The notes: generated from the letters alone by a model not told the origin. A stretch of 12,860 nt of DNA from Gammaproteobacteria bacterium (GCA_019136395.1 JAGVUH010000420.1:1-12860), one strand, 5' to 3'. Positions 1 to 7,100 are shown, counted from the stretch's first letter. Numbers and translations: made by a program.

Positions 1-1
1 G

Positions 2-376
2 CTGGACATGGCCGGGGCCCAGCAGGCGGCCCGGCGGTGGGTGGAGAAGAACTTTGGCTGGCGGGATTACCGGATCGAGGATGGGGCGGGCCTCTCCCGG
101 GCCAATCGCCTCAGCGCCCGCCAGTTGCTGGAAGCGATCAAGGCCTTCGCGCCGTACCGCGATCTGCTCCCCGCCCAGGAGGGGTTGGCGCGGGCCAAGA
201 CCGGGACCCTGACCGGGGTCAGCACCTATGCCGGCTTCGTGCGTCGTCAGGGGGTGTGGCAGCCCTTCAGTCTCATGATCAATCAGGCGGTACCCTATAA
301 TCTGCGCCTGGAGGTCGCTGAAACCCTGGCAAGGGCCCCCGATATCTCCCGCTATTGTCCAGGGTCCAAGTGCTGA
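2..376 (+). CDS. dacB: D-alanyl-D-alanine carboxypeptidase/endopeptidase (PBP4 family), 3' part
   Basis: This is the C-terminal part of a PBP4-type peptidase, a periplasmic enzyme that trims and cleaves peptidoglycan stem peptides. The frame is open at the left edge, so the start, signal peptide, SxxK and SxN motifs lie outside the window. About 124 residues are visible. They include the family segment DGAGLSRANRLSA and the third active-site motif KTG within AKTGTLTGVSTYAGFV; the KTG codons are at 197-205. The stop TGA is at 374-376, only 15 bp before the next gene, so the two are probably co-transcribed. PBP4 is favoured over DacA/DacC-type enzymes because DG(S/A)GLSR followed by KTGTLTGV is typical of the S13 peptidase family. 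The gene symbol is by family resemblance. Confidence 0.88.
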   Translation: MDMAGAQQAARRWVEKNFGWRDYRIEDGAGLSRANRLSARQLLEAIKAFAPYRDLLPAQEGLARAKTGTLTGVSTYAGFVRRQGVWQPFSLMINQAVPYNLRLEVAETLARAPDISRYCPGSKC

Positions 377-391
377 ACTACCCCAAGCCCC

Positions 392-1249
392 ATGACCAGA
401 CGCCACCCCCTGCTTGCCCGGGTCCTTGCCTTGCTCGCGGTGACCATCGTGCTGATCGCCTGCGCGCCCCTGCCCAGCACCACCACCACGAGTGGCCCCA
501 GCGGTGGCAAGGAATTCCCCGAAATGGCCTGGCGCTCCGGCGGCAATCCCACCCTGGCCCCCTTGTTGCGGCAAGTCACGCCGGCGGTGGTGAACGTTGC
601 CGTGGAGACGCGCATCCCCGTCCAGGATCACCCCTTCCTCAAGGACCCCAACTTTCGCCGCTTTCTGGAAACCATGGATATTCCCTTCCCCGAGTCCATG
701 GAGGGGGGGCGGCAGCAGAGCGTCGGTTCCGGCCTGATCGTGGATGCCCAGCAGGGCTATGTCCTGACCAATGCCCATGTCATCAAGAATGCCAGTCGCA
801 TTACCGTCACCCTCAAGGACCGGCGTAGTTTCTCCGCCCGGCTCCTGGGGACCGATGCCGCGGCGGATATCGCCGTGCTGGTGTTGAACAACGTGCCCGC
901 GGGCTTATCCGCCCTGCAATTCGGCGACTCGGACCGGCTGGAGGTCGGGGACTTCGTGCTCGCGATCGGCAACCCCTTCGGCATCGGTCAGACCGTCACC
1001 TCGGGTATCGTCAGCGCCCTGGGCCGCGAGGGCGTGGGTAGCGATGGTGAGGGACTGGGCGGCCTGATTCAGACCGATGCCTCCATCAATCCCGGTAATT
1101 CCGGCGGGCCCCTCATCGACCTCAATGGCCGGGTGGTGGGGATCAATACCGCCTTGCTCGGGCCTACCGGCGGCAACGTCGGCATCGGCTTCGCCACCCC
1201 CGCCAACCGCGCCCTGGCCGCCATGCGGCGGGTCATCGCGAGGCATTGA
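392..1249 (+). CDS. HtrA-like (S1C) trypsin-type serine protease lipoprotein without PDZ domain
   Basis: A 285-residue protein with one chymotrypsin-fold protease domain of the DegP/DegQ/DegS family. The complete catalytic triad is visible: His129 in TNAHVI, Asp159 in DAAADIAVL and Ser237 in NPGNSGGPL. The N-terminus has basic residues, a hydrophobic stretch (about 11-23) and a lipobox LIAC with Cys24 followed by Ala-Pro. This suggests a lipoprotein on the periplasmic face of a membrane, possibly the outer one because no Asp follows the Cys. The protein ends at [22 protein letters not shown], where DegP, DegQ and DegS would continue into PDZ domains; none is encoded and no remnant is seen before xthA. 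The ATG at 392 was chosen because it follows dacB closely and gives a good signal peptide, although its Shine-Dalgarno is weak. The substrate is unknown; a role in envelope protein quality control is inferred from the family. Confidence 0.85.
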   Translation: MTRRHPLLARVLALLAVTIVLIACAPLPSTTTTSGPSGGKEFPEMAWRSGGNPTLAPLLRQVTPAVVNVAVETRIPVQDHPFLKDPNFRRFLETMDIPFPESMEGGRQQSVGSGLIVDAQQGYVLTNAHVIKNASRITVTLKDRRSFSARLLGTDAAADIAVLVLNNVPAGLSALQFGDSDRLEVGDFVLAIGNPFGIGQTVTSGIVSALGREGVGSDGEGLGGLIQTDASINPGNSGGPLIDLNGRVVGINTALLGPTGGNVGIGFATPANRALAAMRRVIARH

Positions 1250-1251
1250 AG

Positions 1252-2070
1252 ATGTACAAGATCGTTTCCTTCAACATCAACGGGATCAGGGCGCGGCCCC
1301 ATCAGCTTGAGGCCCTCAAGTCCCGGCAGGATCCCGACGTCATCGGCCTCCAGGAATCCAAGGTCCAGGATGAGGACTTTCCCCTGGAGATGGTGAGGAC
1401 CCTGGGCTATCAGGCCCGATTCCATGGCCAGAAGGCCCATTACGGCGTCGCCCTGCTGAGCAAGGAAGCGCCCGTGACGGTCGTCAAGGGTCTGCCGGGG
1501 GAGGCCGCGGACGCGCAGCGCCGGGTGATCAGCGGTTGTTATGGCACGCCGGGAGGGGCGGAGGTCACCGTCATCAACGCCTATTTCCCCCAGGGCGAAA
1601 GCCGGCAGCATCCGGTGAAATTCCCCGCCAAGCGCCAGTTCTACGCCGACCTTGCCGCCTACCTGCGCGGCCACTACCGGCCGGACCAGAACCTGGTCAT
1701 CCTCGGTGATATGAACGTGGCGCCCCTGTACCTGGATATCGGTATCGGGGCGGACAACGCAAAGCGCTGGCTACGCGAGGGGAAGTGCAGCTTTCTGCCC
1801 GAGGAACGGGAATGGCTGGCCGAGCTGCAGGCCTTCGGCTTGCGGGATGCCTTCCGGGTCAAATATCCGGATATCGCGGACCGCTTCAGTTGGTTCGACT
1901 ATCGCAGCCGCGGTTTCGAGCGCGAGCCCAAGCATGGGCTGCGTATCGATCACATTCTGGTTTCGGCTTCCTTGGCCAACCGGCTACTGGACGCCGGGAT
2001 CGACTATGACATCCGTGCCATGGAAAAACCCTCGGACCACTGCCCGGTCTGGATAACGCTGGACCTCTAG
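1252..2070 (+). CDS. xthA: Exonuclease III (AP endonuclease)
   Basis: A 272-residue protein very close in length and sequence to E. coli exonuclease III (268 aa). That enzyme cuts DNA 5' of abasic sites and degrades 3' ends in base-excision repair. It starts [22 protein letters not shown]. The metal and catalytic residues of the endonuclease/exonuclease/phosphatase fold are visible: Asn8, Glu35 in LQESK, Asp153 and Asn155 in GDMN, Asp233 in RIDHIL, and Asp262-His263 in [18 protein letters not shown] and [10 protein letters not shown] are family hallmarks. I chose ATG 1252 because GAGG at 1240-1243 sits 8 bases upstream. A TTG at 1246 would add two residues but overlaps the upstream stop. The gene begins 2 bp after the protease stop, so the two are probably translationally coupled. 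Confidence 0.96.
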   Translation: MYKIVSFNINGIRARPHQLEALKSRQDPDVIGLQESKVQDEDFPLEMVRTLGYQARFHGQKAHYGVALLSKEAPVTVVKGLPGEAADAQRRVISGCYGTPGGAEVTVINAYFPQGESRQHPVKFPAKRQFYADLAAYLRGHYRPDQNLVILGDMNVAPLYLDIGIGADNAKRWLREGKCSFLPEEREWLAELQAFGLRDAFRVKYPDIADRFSWFDYRSRGFEREPKHGLRIDHILVSASLANRLLDAGIDYDIRAMEKPSDHCPVWITLDL

Positions 2071-2108
2071 GATCAGAGGGCCCTATCCATGCCGGGGTGG
2101 TCCGGGGC

Positions 2109-2136
2109 CTGTCTCGCCCTTAAGGGCTGGGGACAG
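2109..2136. terminator. Possible bidirectional hairpin between xthA and the phasin gene
   Basis: Two convergent genes end here. CTGTC (2109-2113) pairs with GACAG (2132-2136), and a perfect 12-bp palindrome GCCCTTAAGGGC lies inside (2116-2127). This gives a GCCC/GGGC stem with loop TTAA and an internal mismatch. There is no T-tract on either side, so termination is inferred from position and symmetry only. Confidence 0.35.
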
Positions 2137-2138
2137 AC

Positions 2139-2504
2139 TTAGAGGCTGGGGACGGCCTTGCGCAGATCGGCGGTGACATCACCCATGTTCTTCACGAACC
2201 AGGACTGATACTCCTCGCGGACTTGGCCCGCCATGGCCAGATTGGCCTGGGATTCCGCCATCAGGCGCTTGGACAGGTCCTGGGTCATCTCGATCTGGCC
2301 CTTAACGTACTCGTTGTAGCCCTTGGCGCCGGTAGCCAGGGTGAACATGCGGTTGCCATGCTCCATCAGCAGGTTGATACCTTCCATCTGCTTGGCGGTC
2401 ATGCGCTCGAAGACGCGCATGTTCAGTTCGCTCAGGCTGGTCATGCGCTCCATGCCCTTGTTGGTCATGTCCTTCATGGTGTTCAGGGTGTCGTTCATGG
2501 TCAT
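2139..2504 (-). CDS. Phasin family protein (PHA granule-associated)
   Basis: A small protein of 121 residues beginning MTMNDTLNTMKDMTNKGMER. It resembles the phasin family that coats polyhydroxyalkanoate granules. It looks wholly helical and amphipathic, with no signal peptide or membrane segment. The segments MRVFERMTAKQMEGINLLMEHGNRM and VREEYQSWFVKNM are phasin-like (acidic/basic helix, aromatic C-terminal helix). It is rich in methionine, 15 of 121 by my count. The frame is open further upstream, to 2567, but I chose ATG 2504 because GGAG lies 8 bases before it and the extra residues overlap the promoter and operator sites; ATG 2498 is also possible. It is transcribed on its own, converging on xthA, with ptsI upstream on the same strand but more than 300 bp away. 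The family call rests on overall pattern, not on a catalytic motif. Confidence 0.8.
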   Translation of the reverse strand: MTMNDTLNTMKDMTNKGMERMTSLSELNMRVFERMTAKQMEGINLLMEHGNRMFTLATGAKGYNEYVKGQIEMTQDLSKRLMAESQANLAMAGQVREEYQSWFVKNMGDVTADLRKAVPSL

Positions 2505-2539
2505 GTTGGTAACTCCGGTAGAGGTGGGGAAGGAAAATG

Positions 2540-2567
2540 TTGCGGTGCAGCATTTGTTGCAGTGCAC
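2540..2567 (-). promoter_or_regulatory. Tandem candidate PhbF/PhaR-type operators at the phasin promoter
   Basis: Two TGC-N3-GCA elements lie 15 bp apart. On the minus strand 2540-2552 reads TGCTGCACCGCAA, an exact match to TG[N]TGC-N3-GCAA, the motif I recall for the PHB regulator PhbF of Herbaspirillum. The second (2555-2567, TGTTGCAGTGCAC on the plus strand) matches all but the last base and sits in a near-palindrome TTGTTGCAGTGCACAA. They overlap the -10 box and the predicted start point, as expected for a repressor that releases when granules form. No regulator gene is in the window. Confidence 0.45.
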
Positions 2568-2595
2568 AATAAGGCTCTCCCCGGAGTCTTGTCAA
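2566..2595 (-). promoter_or_regulatory. sigma70-type promoter of the phasin gene
   Basis: On the minus strand, a perfect -35 hexamer TTGACA (2590-2595) is followed, after 18 bp, by TATTGT (2566-2571), which matches 4 of 6 bases of the -10 consensus. Transcription would start near 2559, leaving an untranslated leader of about 55 bases before ATG 2504. Confidence 0.65.
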
Positions 2596-2835
2596 GCACA
2601 GATTTACTTCTAGCGGTGATTTTTTCTTGGGCAATGACCTGGCAGCCGGTAGCCAGGTGCGTCCAACCCAGGTAAGAATCGTTCAGCACCCCTCTTCCAA
2701 ACTCTCCCTCACTAGGAGGGGAATGGCAGGAGAATCAGGGGGTATGCTACCTAGGCAGGCCCAGGCTGCGAAGGGTGGACGTTTACCCCGGGTGTGTGGG
2801 GGTGGAGCCAGGGAGGATGAGGAGCGGGGGGCGAC
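2596..2835. other. Intergenic region between phasin promoter and ptsI
   Basis: About 240 bp without a convincing gene; the open frames here are short and lack ribosome sites or recognisable products. It holds a small inverted repeat CCCTC-ACTAG-GAGGG (2706-2720), and next to ptsI the C-rich tract listed separately. I see no clear intrinsic terminator. Confidence 0.5.
2791..2832 (-). terminator. C-rich, G-poor tract after ptsI, possible Rho-loading site
   Basis: Just downstream of the ptsI stop, the transcript strand has 27 C but only 4 G in 42 bases, a strong C-over-G excess in an otherwise GC-balanced region. This is the hallmark of rut sites for Rho-dependent termination, and the thirteen-gene run ends here without an intrinsic terminator. 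The opposite strand is G-rich with three runs of three or more G, so a quadruplex is another possibility. Confidence 0.35.
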
Positions 2836-4590
2836 CTAAGCCGGCTGATTGAGGGCCGCCAGCAAGGTGTCCGCTGGTTCCGTATCCAGGCGGTTGTAGA
2901 GGTCGTCAACCTGGGCGGCCAGGCGCGCGGCGTCGGCCTCCAGAATGAGCTCCTTGATCTCCAGCAGTGAGCCGGGCTGCATGCTGAACTGGCGGAGGCC
3001 CAGGCCGAGCAAGAGGCGGGTGAAGCGGCGGTCGCCGGCCATCTCGCCGCACATGGCTACGGGTGTGCGCTGGCGGTGACCGGCGGCGATGATCATGCGC
3101 AGCAGGCGCAGAATCGCGGGGTGCAGGGGGTCGTAGAGGTAGTTGACGGTGTCGTCGATACGGTCCGTGGCCAGGGTGTACTGGATGAGGTCATTGGTGC
3201 CGATGGAGAGGAAGTCCAGGCGCCGGGCGAAGGCGTCGGCGCACAGGGCGGCGGCGGGGATCTCGATCATGCCGCCGATGGGCATCTGCGGGTCGAAGGG
3301 CAGGCCCTCCTGGGTCAGGTCACGGCGGGCCTGGGCGATGAGGCTGAGGGTGGCTTCCACCTCGCCCACGTTGGTGAGCATGGGGAGCATGAGGCGCACC
3401 GGGCCCTCGGCGGAGGCGCGCAGGATGGCCCGCAGTTGGGGGCGGAATAACTCGGGGTCCTTGAGGCAGAGGCGGATGGCCCGCAACCCCAGGGCCGGGT
3501 TGCAGGCGGGGGGACAGTTGGCGCCCAGAGCGCCATCCACCTGCTTGTCCGCCCCCAGGTCGAGGGTACGGATGGTGATGGGGATGCCGCCCAGGCCGCG
3601 AATGGCCTGGCGATAGGCGGCCAGGTGCTCCTCCTCGTCGGGCTGGCCCTTGCGGTTCATGTAGAGGAACTCGGTGCGATAGAGCCCCACGCCGGCGGCC
3701 CCATTGGCGCGGGCGAGTTGGGCGTCGTCGGGCAGTTCCAGATTGGCGAGGAGTTCCACCGGCTGACCATCCCGGGTCTGGCAGGGCTCGTGGACCAGGC
3801 GCCGCAGCCGGTTGCGCCGGGCATGGAGGGCGATCAGCCGTTGCCGGTAATGGTTGAGGATGTGGTAGTCGGCCCCGGCGAGGACGGTGCCGGCCTCGCC
3901 ATCCACCACCAGGGTCTCCCCCGGGCGCAGGTAGCGGGTGGCATGGCGCACCCCCATGACCGCCGGGATGTTGAGGCTGCGCGCCAGGATGGCGGTATGG
4001 GACAGGGGACCGCCATGCTCGGTGACCAGGGCCACGGCGCCGCGATGGCGCAGCAGCAGGGTGTCGGCCGGGGAGATGTCATGGGCGACGATGACGCAAC
4101 CGGAGATCTCGCTCTCCGGTTCCTGGCTGGCCTGGTCGCCGGCGGTGAGAAAGCCGAGGATGTGATGGATGACCTGGTCGATATCGTCGCGGCGGCTGCG
4201 CAGGTAGGGGTCGTCCATCTCGTCGAAGACCCGCGCCAGGTCGTCGCGATGCTGGCGCAGGGCCCATTCGGCGGAAAAGAGCTGGTCCCGGATCAGATCC
4301 CGCGCCGGCTCGACCAGGGCCGCGTCCTCCAGGATCAGCAGGTGGGAGTCGATGAACTCGGCGAGACTGACGGGGGAGCCGGTGGCGCGGGAGATCTGGC
4401 GGCGGACGGCCTTCAACGCCCCCTGGGAGGCGGCGAGGGCCTCCTCCAGGCGCGCGATCTCCGCCATGACCTCGTCGGGCGCGATGAGTCGCGGCGCGGT
4501 CGGCAGGGGCCCACGCTCCAGCCGGTAGGCCGGGCCGATGGCCACGGTCTGGCTGGTGGAGACGCCCAGACCGACGAGGGCGAGGGTCAT
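2836..4590 (-). CDS. ptsI: Phosphoenolpyruvate-protein phosphotransferase (PTS enzyme I)
   Basis: A 584-residue enzyme I that takes phosphate from PEP and passes it to HPr in the cytoplasm. The N-terminal HPr-binding and swivelling domain ends in the active-site segment GGPLSHTAILARSLNIPAVMG, with the phosphorylated His at 198. The C-terminal PEP-binding TIM barrel shows LYRTEFLYM, GADKQ, MLPMLTNVGE, GMIEIPAAAL, FLSIGTNDLIQYTLATDR and the catalytic-cysteine motif AMCGEMAGD. Length matches ordinary EI (about 575). There is no N-terminal GAF domain, so it is PtsI-type and not the PtsP (EI-Ntr) type. Its ATG overlaps the ptsH stop by 4 bases (ATGA, 4587-4590). It is the last gene of the rpoN cluster. 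No EIIB or EIIC gene is present, so its phosphate probably feeds regulatory EIIA proteins. Confidence 0.96.
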   Translation of the reverse strand: MTLALVGLGVSTSQTVAIGPAYRLERGPLPTAPRLIAPDEVMAEIARLEEALAASQGALKAVRRQISRATGSPVSLAEFIDSHLLILEDAALVEPARDLIRDQLFSAEWALRQHRDDLARVFDEMDDPYLRSRRDDIDQVIHHILGFLTAGDQASQEPESEISGCVIVAHDISPADTLLLRHRGAVALVTEHGGPLSHTAILARSLNIPAVMGVRHATRYLRPGETLVVDGEAGTVLAGADYHILNHYRQRLIALHARRNRLRRLVHEPCQTRDGQPVELLANLELPDDAQLARANGAAGVGLYRTEFLYMNRKGQPDEEEHLAAYRQAIRGLGGIPITIRTLDLGADKQVDGALGANCPPACNPALGLRAIRLCLKDPELFRPQLRAILRASAEGPVRLMLPMLTNVGEVEATLSLIAQARRDLTQEGLPFDPQMPIGGMIEIPAAALCADAFARRLDFLSIGTNDLIQYTLATDRIDDTVNYLYDPLHPAILRLLRMIIAAGHRQRTPVAMCGEMAGDRRFTRLLLGLGLRQFSMQPGSLLEIKELILEADAARLAAQVDDLYNRLDTEPADTLLAALNQPA

Positions 4591-4856
4591 TCACCCTCCC
4601 CGAAGCGATCGGCGATCAGGGCCTCCAGGGCGGCGCAGGCCGCGGCCTCGTCCTCCCCCTCGACATGCAGGATGAGACGGACCCCCTGGGCGGCGGCCAG
4701 CATCATCACCCCCATGATGCTCTTGCCGTTGACCTTGCGGCCGTCACGCTCGACCTGCACCAGGCTCTTGAAGCCCCCGGCGCAGGTGACGAACTTGGCC
4801 GAGGCCCGGGCGTGCAGCCCCAGCCGGTTGACGATCTCCACCTCCTTGACGATCAC
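4587..4856 (-). CDS. ptsH: Phosphocarrier protein HPr
   Basis: An 89-residue HPr that relays phosphate from EI to EIIA proteins. The active site NRLGLHARAS has the phosphorylated His at 15. The segment VNGKSIMGVMML carries the regulatory Ser46, the target of HPr kinase, and that kinase is encoded in the same cluster. I chose GTG 4856, which overlaps the upstream EIIA stop in a GTGA, has GGAG 8 bases upstream, and gives the usual HPr start MIVKEVEIVNR. The frame also runs back to a GTG at 4883, but that adds nine residues with no family counterpart. It overlaps ptsI by 4 bases. Ordinary HPr and NPr are hard to separate by sequence; the intact Ser46 region suggests a genuine HPrK substrate. Confidence 0.94.
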   Translation of the reverse strand: MIVKEVEIVNRLGLHARASAKFVTCAGGFKSLVQVERDGRKVNGKSIMGVMMLAAAQGVRLILHVEGEDEAAACAALEALIADRFGEGE

Positions 4857-5281
4857 GGGGTGGTCTCCGCCATGGCGGCGCACTGCTGACTGGCGCAGAT
4901 CAGCACCCCATCCCGGCCCCCGGTCTCCGCCTTGTGGGCCAGTTCCACCAGCGGTAGGCTGGCGTAGTTCATGGCCCGCACCAGCATGGGCAGGTTGAGG
5001 CCGGCGACGATGCGGATCATGGCCGAGTCCCCCTGGAGGGAGCAGGCGATGTTGGCCGGGGTGGAGCCATAGAGATCGGCCAGGACCAGCACGCCATCGC
5101 CGCCGTCGACCTCCAGGGCCAGGCGCCGCGCCTCGACCAGCAATTGGTCACGCTGGGTCTCGTCGTTGACCGCCAGGGCCCGGGTGGCGACGGGGCAGGA
5201 CCCGCCCAGGATGCGGGTGGCGGTGGCCAGCAGGCTGGAGCCGATGGTGCCGTGGGTGATGATGAGGAGTCCGACGCTCAT
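4853..5281 (-). CDS. PTS EIIA component, mannose/fructose family (ManX-like)
   Basis: A 142-residue single-domain EIIA of the mannose-sorbose family. It starts MSVGLLIITHGTIGSSLL, where His10 is the predicted phosphorylation site. The segment VLVLADLYGSTPANIACSL is the family hallmark (DLxGGTP-like loop), followed by GLNLPMLVRAM. It is much shorter than E. coli ManX because it lacks the fused EIIB domain, and no mannose EIIB, EIIC or EIID gene is nearby. A regulatory role is therefore more likely than sugar transport. The ATG overlaps the rapZ stop by 4 bases (5278-5281), and the stop overlaps the GTG of ptsH. Its partner and output are unknown. Stand-alone EIIA genes of this kind are usual at this place in proteobacterial hprK-rapZ-ptsH clusters. 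Confidence 0.9.
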   Translation of the reverse strand: MSVGLLIITHGTIGSSLLATATRILGGSCPVATRALAVNDETQRDQLLVEARRLALEVDGGDGVLVLADLYGSTPANIACSLQGDSAMIRIVAGLNLPMLVRAMNYASLPLVELAHKAETGGRDGVLICASQQCAAMAETTP

Positions 5282-6141
5282 GAGAGTTCCCGATGACGGA
5301 GCATGACCTGGCGGCCCAGGGTGGCGAAGTGGTCACGAAGTCGTTCGCCCATGTACACCGAGCGGTGCTGACCCCCGGTGCAGCCGATGGCGATGGTCAG
5401 GTAGCTGCGTCCATCGGCCTCGAAGCGGGGGACCCAGCGGGCGAAGAAATCGGACAAGTCCGCGACCATCTCCGCGACCTGGGGCGATTCTTCCAGAAAG
5501 CGGGCGACCTCCGGGTCACGCCCGGTCAGGGGGCGCAACTGGGGTTGCCAATGGGGGTTGGGCAGGCAGCGGACGTCGATGACGAAGTCCGCGTCCCGCG
5601 GTACCCCCTGCTTGAAGCCGAAGGTCTCGATCAGGACCGAGACCCGGCGCGACTTGCCGTCCTGGAGATGCCCCAGCACCCGGTCACGCAACTGGTGGAC
5701 GTTGGTATGGGTGGTATCGATGCGCAGGTCGGCGATGTCGAGGATAGGCGCCAGCAGATGCCGTTCCAGTTTGATGGCCTCGGCGAGGGAGCGATCGTCC
5801 GCCGTCAGCGGGTGCTTGCGCCGGGTCTCGCTGAAGCGCTTGATCAGTGACTCGGGCCGGGCCTCCAGGTAGATCACATGGCATTCGACGCCGCGCGTCT
5901 TCAGCTCTGCCACCAGGGCCGGCACCTCCGCCAGGCGCTCGGGCTGGTTGCGGGCGTCGATACCCACCGCGGTGCGCGCCAGTTGCGGGCTCTGGGTACC
6001 CTCCAGGCCCCGCGCCAGGTCGCCGAGCAGGAAGAGGGGCAGGTTGTCGATGCAGTAAAAGCCCAGGTCCTCCAGGGTGTGGAGGGCGACGCTCTTGCCC
6101 GACCCGGACAGGCCGCTGACGATGATCAGCTTCAGACCCAT
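5278..6141 (-). CDS. rapZ: RapZ family nucleotide-binding protein
   Basis: A 287-residue member of the RapZ (YvcJ/YhbJ) family. Walker A GLSGSGKS lies at residues 10-17, followed by the typical LEDLGFYCIDNLP. The C-terminal domain has the strongly conserved GCTGGQHRSVYMGERL (253-268). In E. coli, RapZ is an adaptor that delivers the small RNA GlmZ to RNase E and so tunes glmS expression and cell-wall amino sugars. Here the C-terminus ends LRHRELS and lacks the KRK cluster of E. coli RapZ that contributes to RNA binding, so that activity is uncertain. The ATG overlaps the end of hprK by 10 bases, with GGAGG ten bases upstream. The position between hprK and the EIIA/HPr genes points to control by, or of, the phosphorelay. 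Confidence 0.94.
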   Translation of the reverse strand: MGLKLIIVSGLSGSGKSVALHTLEDLGFYCIDNLPLFLLGDLARGLEGTQSPQLARTAVGIDARNQPERLAEVPALVAELKTRGVECHVIYLEARPESLIKRFSETRRKHPLTADDRSLAEAIKLERHLLAPILDIADLRIDTTHTNVHQLRDRVLGHLQDGKSRRVSVLIETFGFKQGVPRDADFVIDVRCLPNPHWQPQLRPLTGRDPEVARFLEESPQVAEMVADLSDFFARWVPRFEADGRSYLTIAIGCTGGQHRSVYMGERLRDHFATLGRQVMLRHRELS

Positions 6142-7100
6142 TCCGGATCACCCTCCGGGGCCTGTCCCTGCAGGGCGCGCAGTTGCCGCTCGGTGAAGTC
6201 GACCCCGGCATCGTAGCCGCGGCTGCGCTGGACCTGACTGCGCACCGCCGCCTCCACCAGGATCGCCAGATTGCGGCCTGGGGCGACGGGCATGGTGACC
6301 TCGGGGATGTTGACGCCCAGGATGTTGCGCAGGGTCTTGGTCCCCCCCAGGCGATCGATGCCCAGGAGTCCGGCGGCGTCCAGGGTGCGCAGGTTGACGA
6401 TGAGGTTGAGCCGCTTGCGCTGGCGCACGGCGCTCTCGCCGAACATGGCGCGGATGTTAAGGATCCCCAGGCCCCGCACCTCGAGGAAGTCCCGCAGCAG
6501 GGGCGGGCAGAAACCCTCCAGCATCTCCGGGGCCAGGTTGGCGAACTCCGGGGCGTCGTCGGCGATGAGCCGGTGGCCGCGGTTGATCAGTTCCAGGGCC
6601 AGTTCGCTCTTGCCCACCGCCGGGTCGCCGACCAGCAGCACCCCGGTCCCCAGCACCTCCATGAAGACGCCATGGATGACCACCCGCGGCGCCAGCTTGA
6701 GGGTCAGGTAGAAGTGCAGATAGCCGATGATCTCCTCGTCCGGTCGCGGCGAGGCGAGCACGGGGATGCCCAGGCGGCGGGTCGCCGCCAGCAGTTCCGG
6801 GTCCGGGTCGATGCCGTTGGCGAGGATGATGCCGGCCGGCTGGGTAGCCAGGAGGCGGTTGAAGGCGTCCTCGCGGGCGCTCTGGCTCATGTCCTCCAGA
6901 AAGCGCTGCTCCGCCAGGCCGATTACCTGCAAGCGGTTGGGATGGATGCCGTTGAGGGGGCCGACCAGGGACTGGCGGCCCAGGGTGCCGTCCCCGGCGA
7001 GCAGGGGGCGGGGGGGCTGCGGCGGCGCGGTCAGCCAGCGGAGTTCCAGCCGCGCGCCCATGCGCTCGACCAGGTCATTGAGGGTGCGGAGCTTGCTCAT
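6132..7100 (-). CDS. hprK: HPr kinase/phosphorylase
   Basis: A 322-residue bifunctional enzyme that phosphorylates, and removes phosphate from, HPr Ser46. The N-terminal domain (about 1-130) precedes the kinase domain. The P-loop GDPAVGKS lies at 158-165, followed by ELALELINRGHRLIADDA with the catalytic Asp pair at 181-182. The family signature LEVRGLGILNIRAMFG (206-221) is intact, and the C-terminal IPEVTMPVAPGRNLA is present. His143 and Glu148 in IHGVFMEVLG are conserved positions. The P-loop has Asp-Pro-Ala where many family members have (D/E)-Ser-Gly, a mild deviation. The start overlaps the ptsN stop by 4 bases (ATGA, 7097-7100). Ser46 is present in the HPr encoded three genes downstream, so kinase and substrate are matched. 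Confidence 0.95.
   Translation of the reverse strand: MSKLRTLNDLVERMGARLELRWLTAPPQPPRPLLAGDGTLGRQSLVGPLNGIHPNRLQVIGLAEQRFLEDMSQSAREDAFNRLLATQPAGIILANGIDPDPELLAATRRLGIPVLASPRPDEEIIGYLHFYLTLKLAPRVVIHGVFMEVLGTGVLLVGDPAVGKSELALELINRGHRLIADDAPEFANLAPEMLEGFCPPLLRDFLEVRGLGILNIRAMFGESAVRQRKRLNLIVNLRTLDAAGLLGIDRLGGTKTLRNILGVNIPEVTMPVAPGRNLAILVEAAVRSQVQRSRGYDAGVDFTERQLRALQGQAPEGDPEWV

Noticed and set aside
2125..2153. 10-bp direct repeat GGCTGGGGAC on both sides of the phasin stop codon
   Set aside because: Too short and too GC-rich to separate from chance or a small slippage duplication.
2223..2675. Plus-strand open frame opposite the phasin gene
   Set aside because: It covers the phasin gene and its promoter, and its His/Val/Leu-rich product resembles nothing known.
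2706..2720. Inverted repeat CCCTC-ACTAG-GAGGG considered as the ptsI terminator
   Set aside because: Only a 5-bp stem, no T-tract, and about 115 bp from the ptsI stop.
3625..4998. Long plus-strand open frame (457 codons) opposite ptsI and ptsH
   Set aside because: It lies antisense to clear ptsI/ptsH and its product is low-complexity Gly/Ala/Asp/Val-rich with no family motif; long shadow frames are expected in GC-rich genes.
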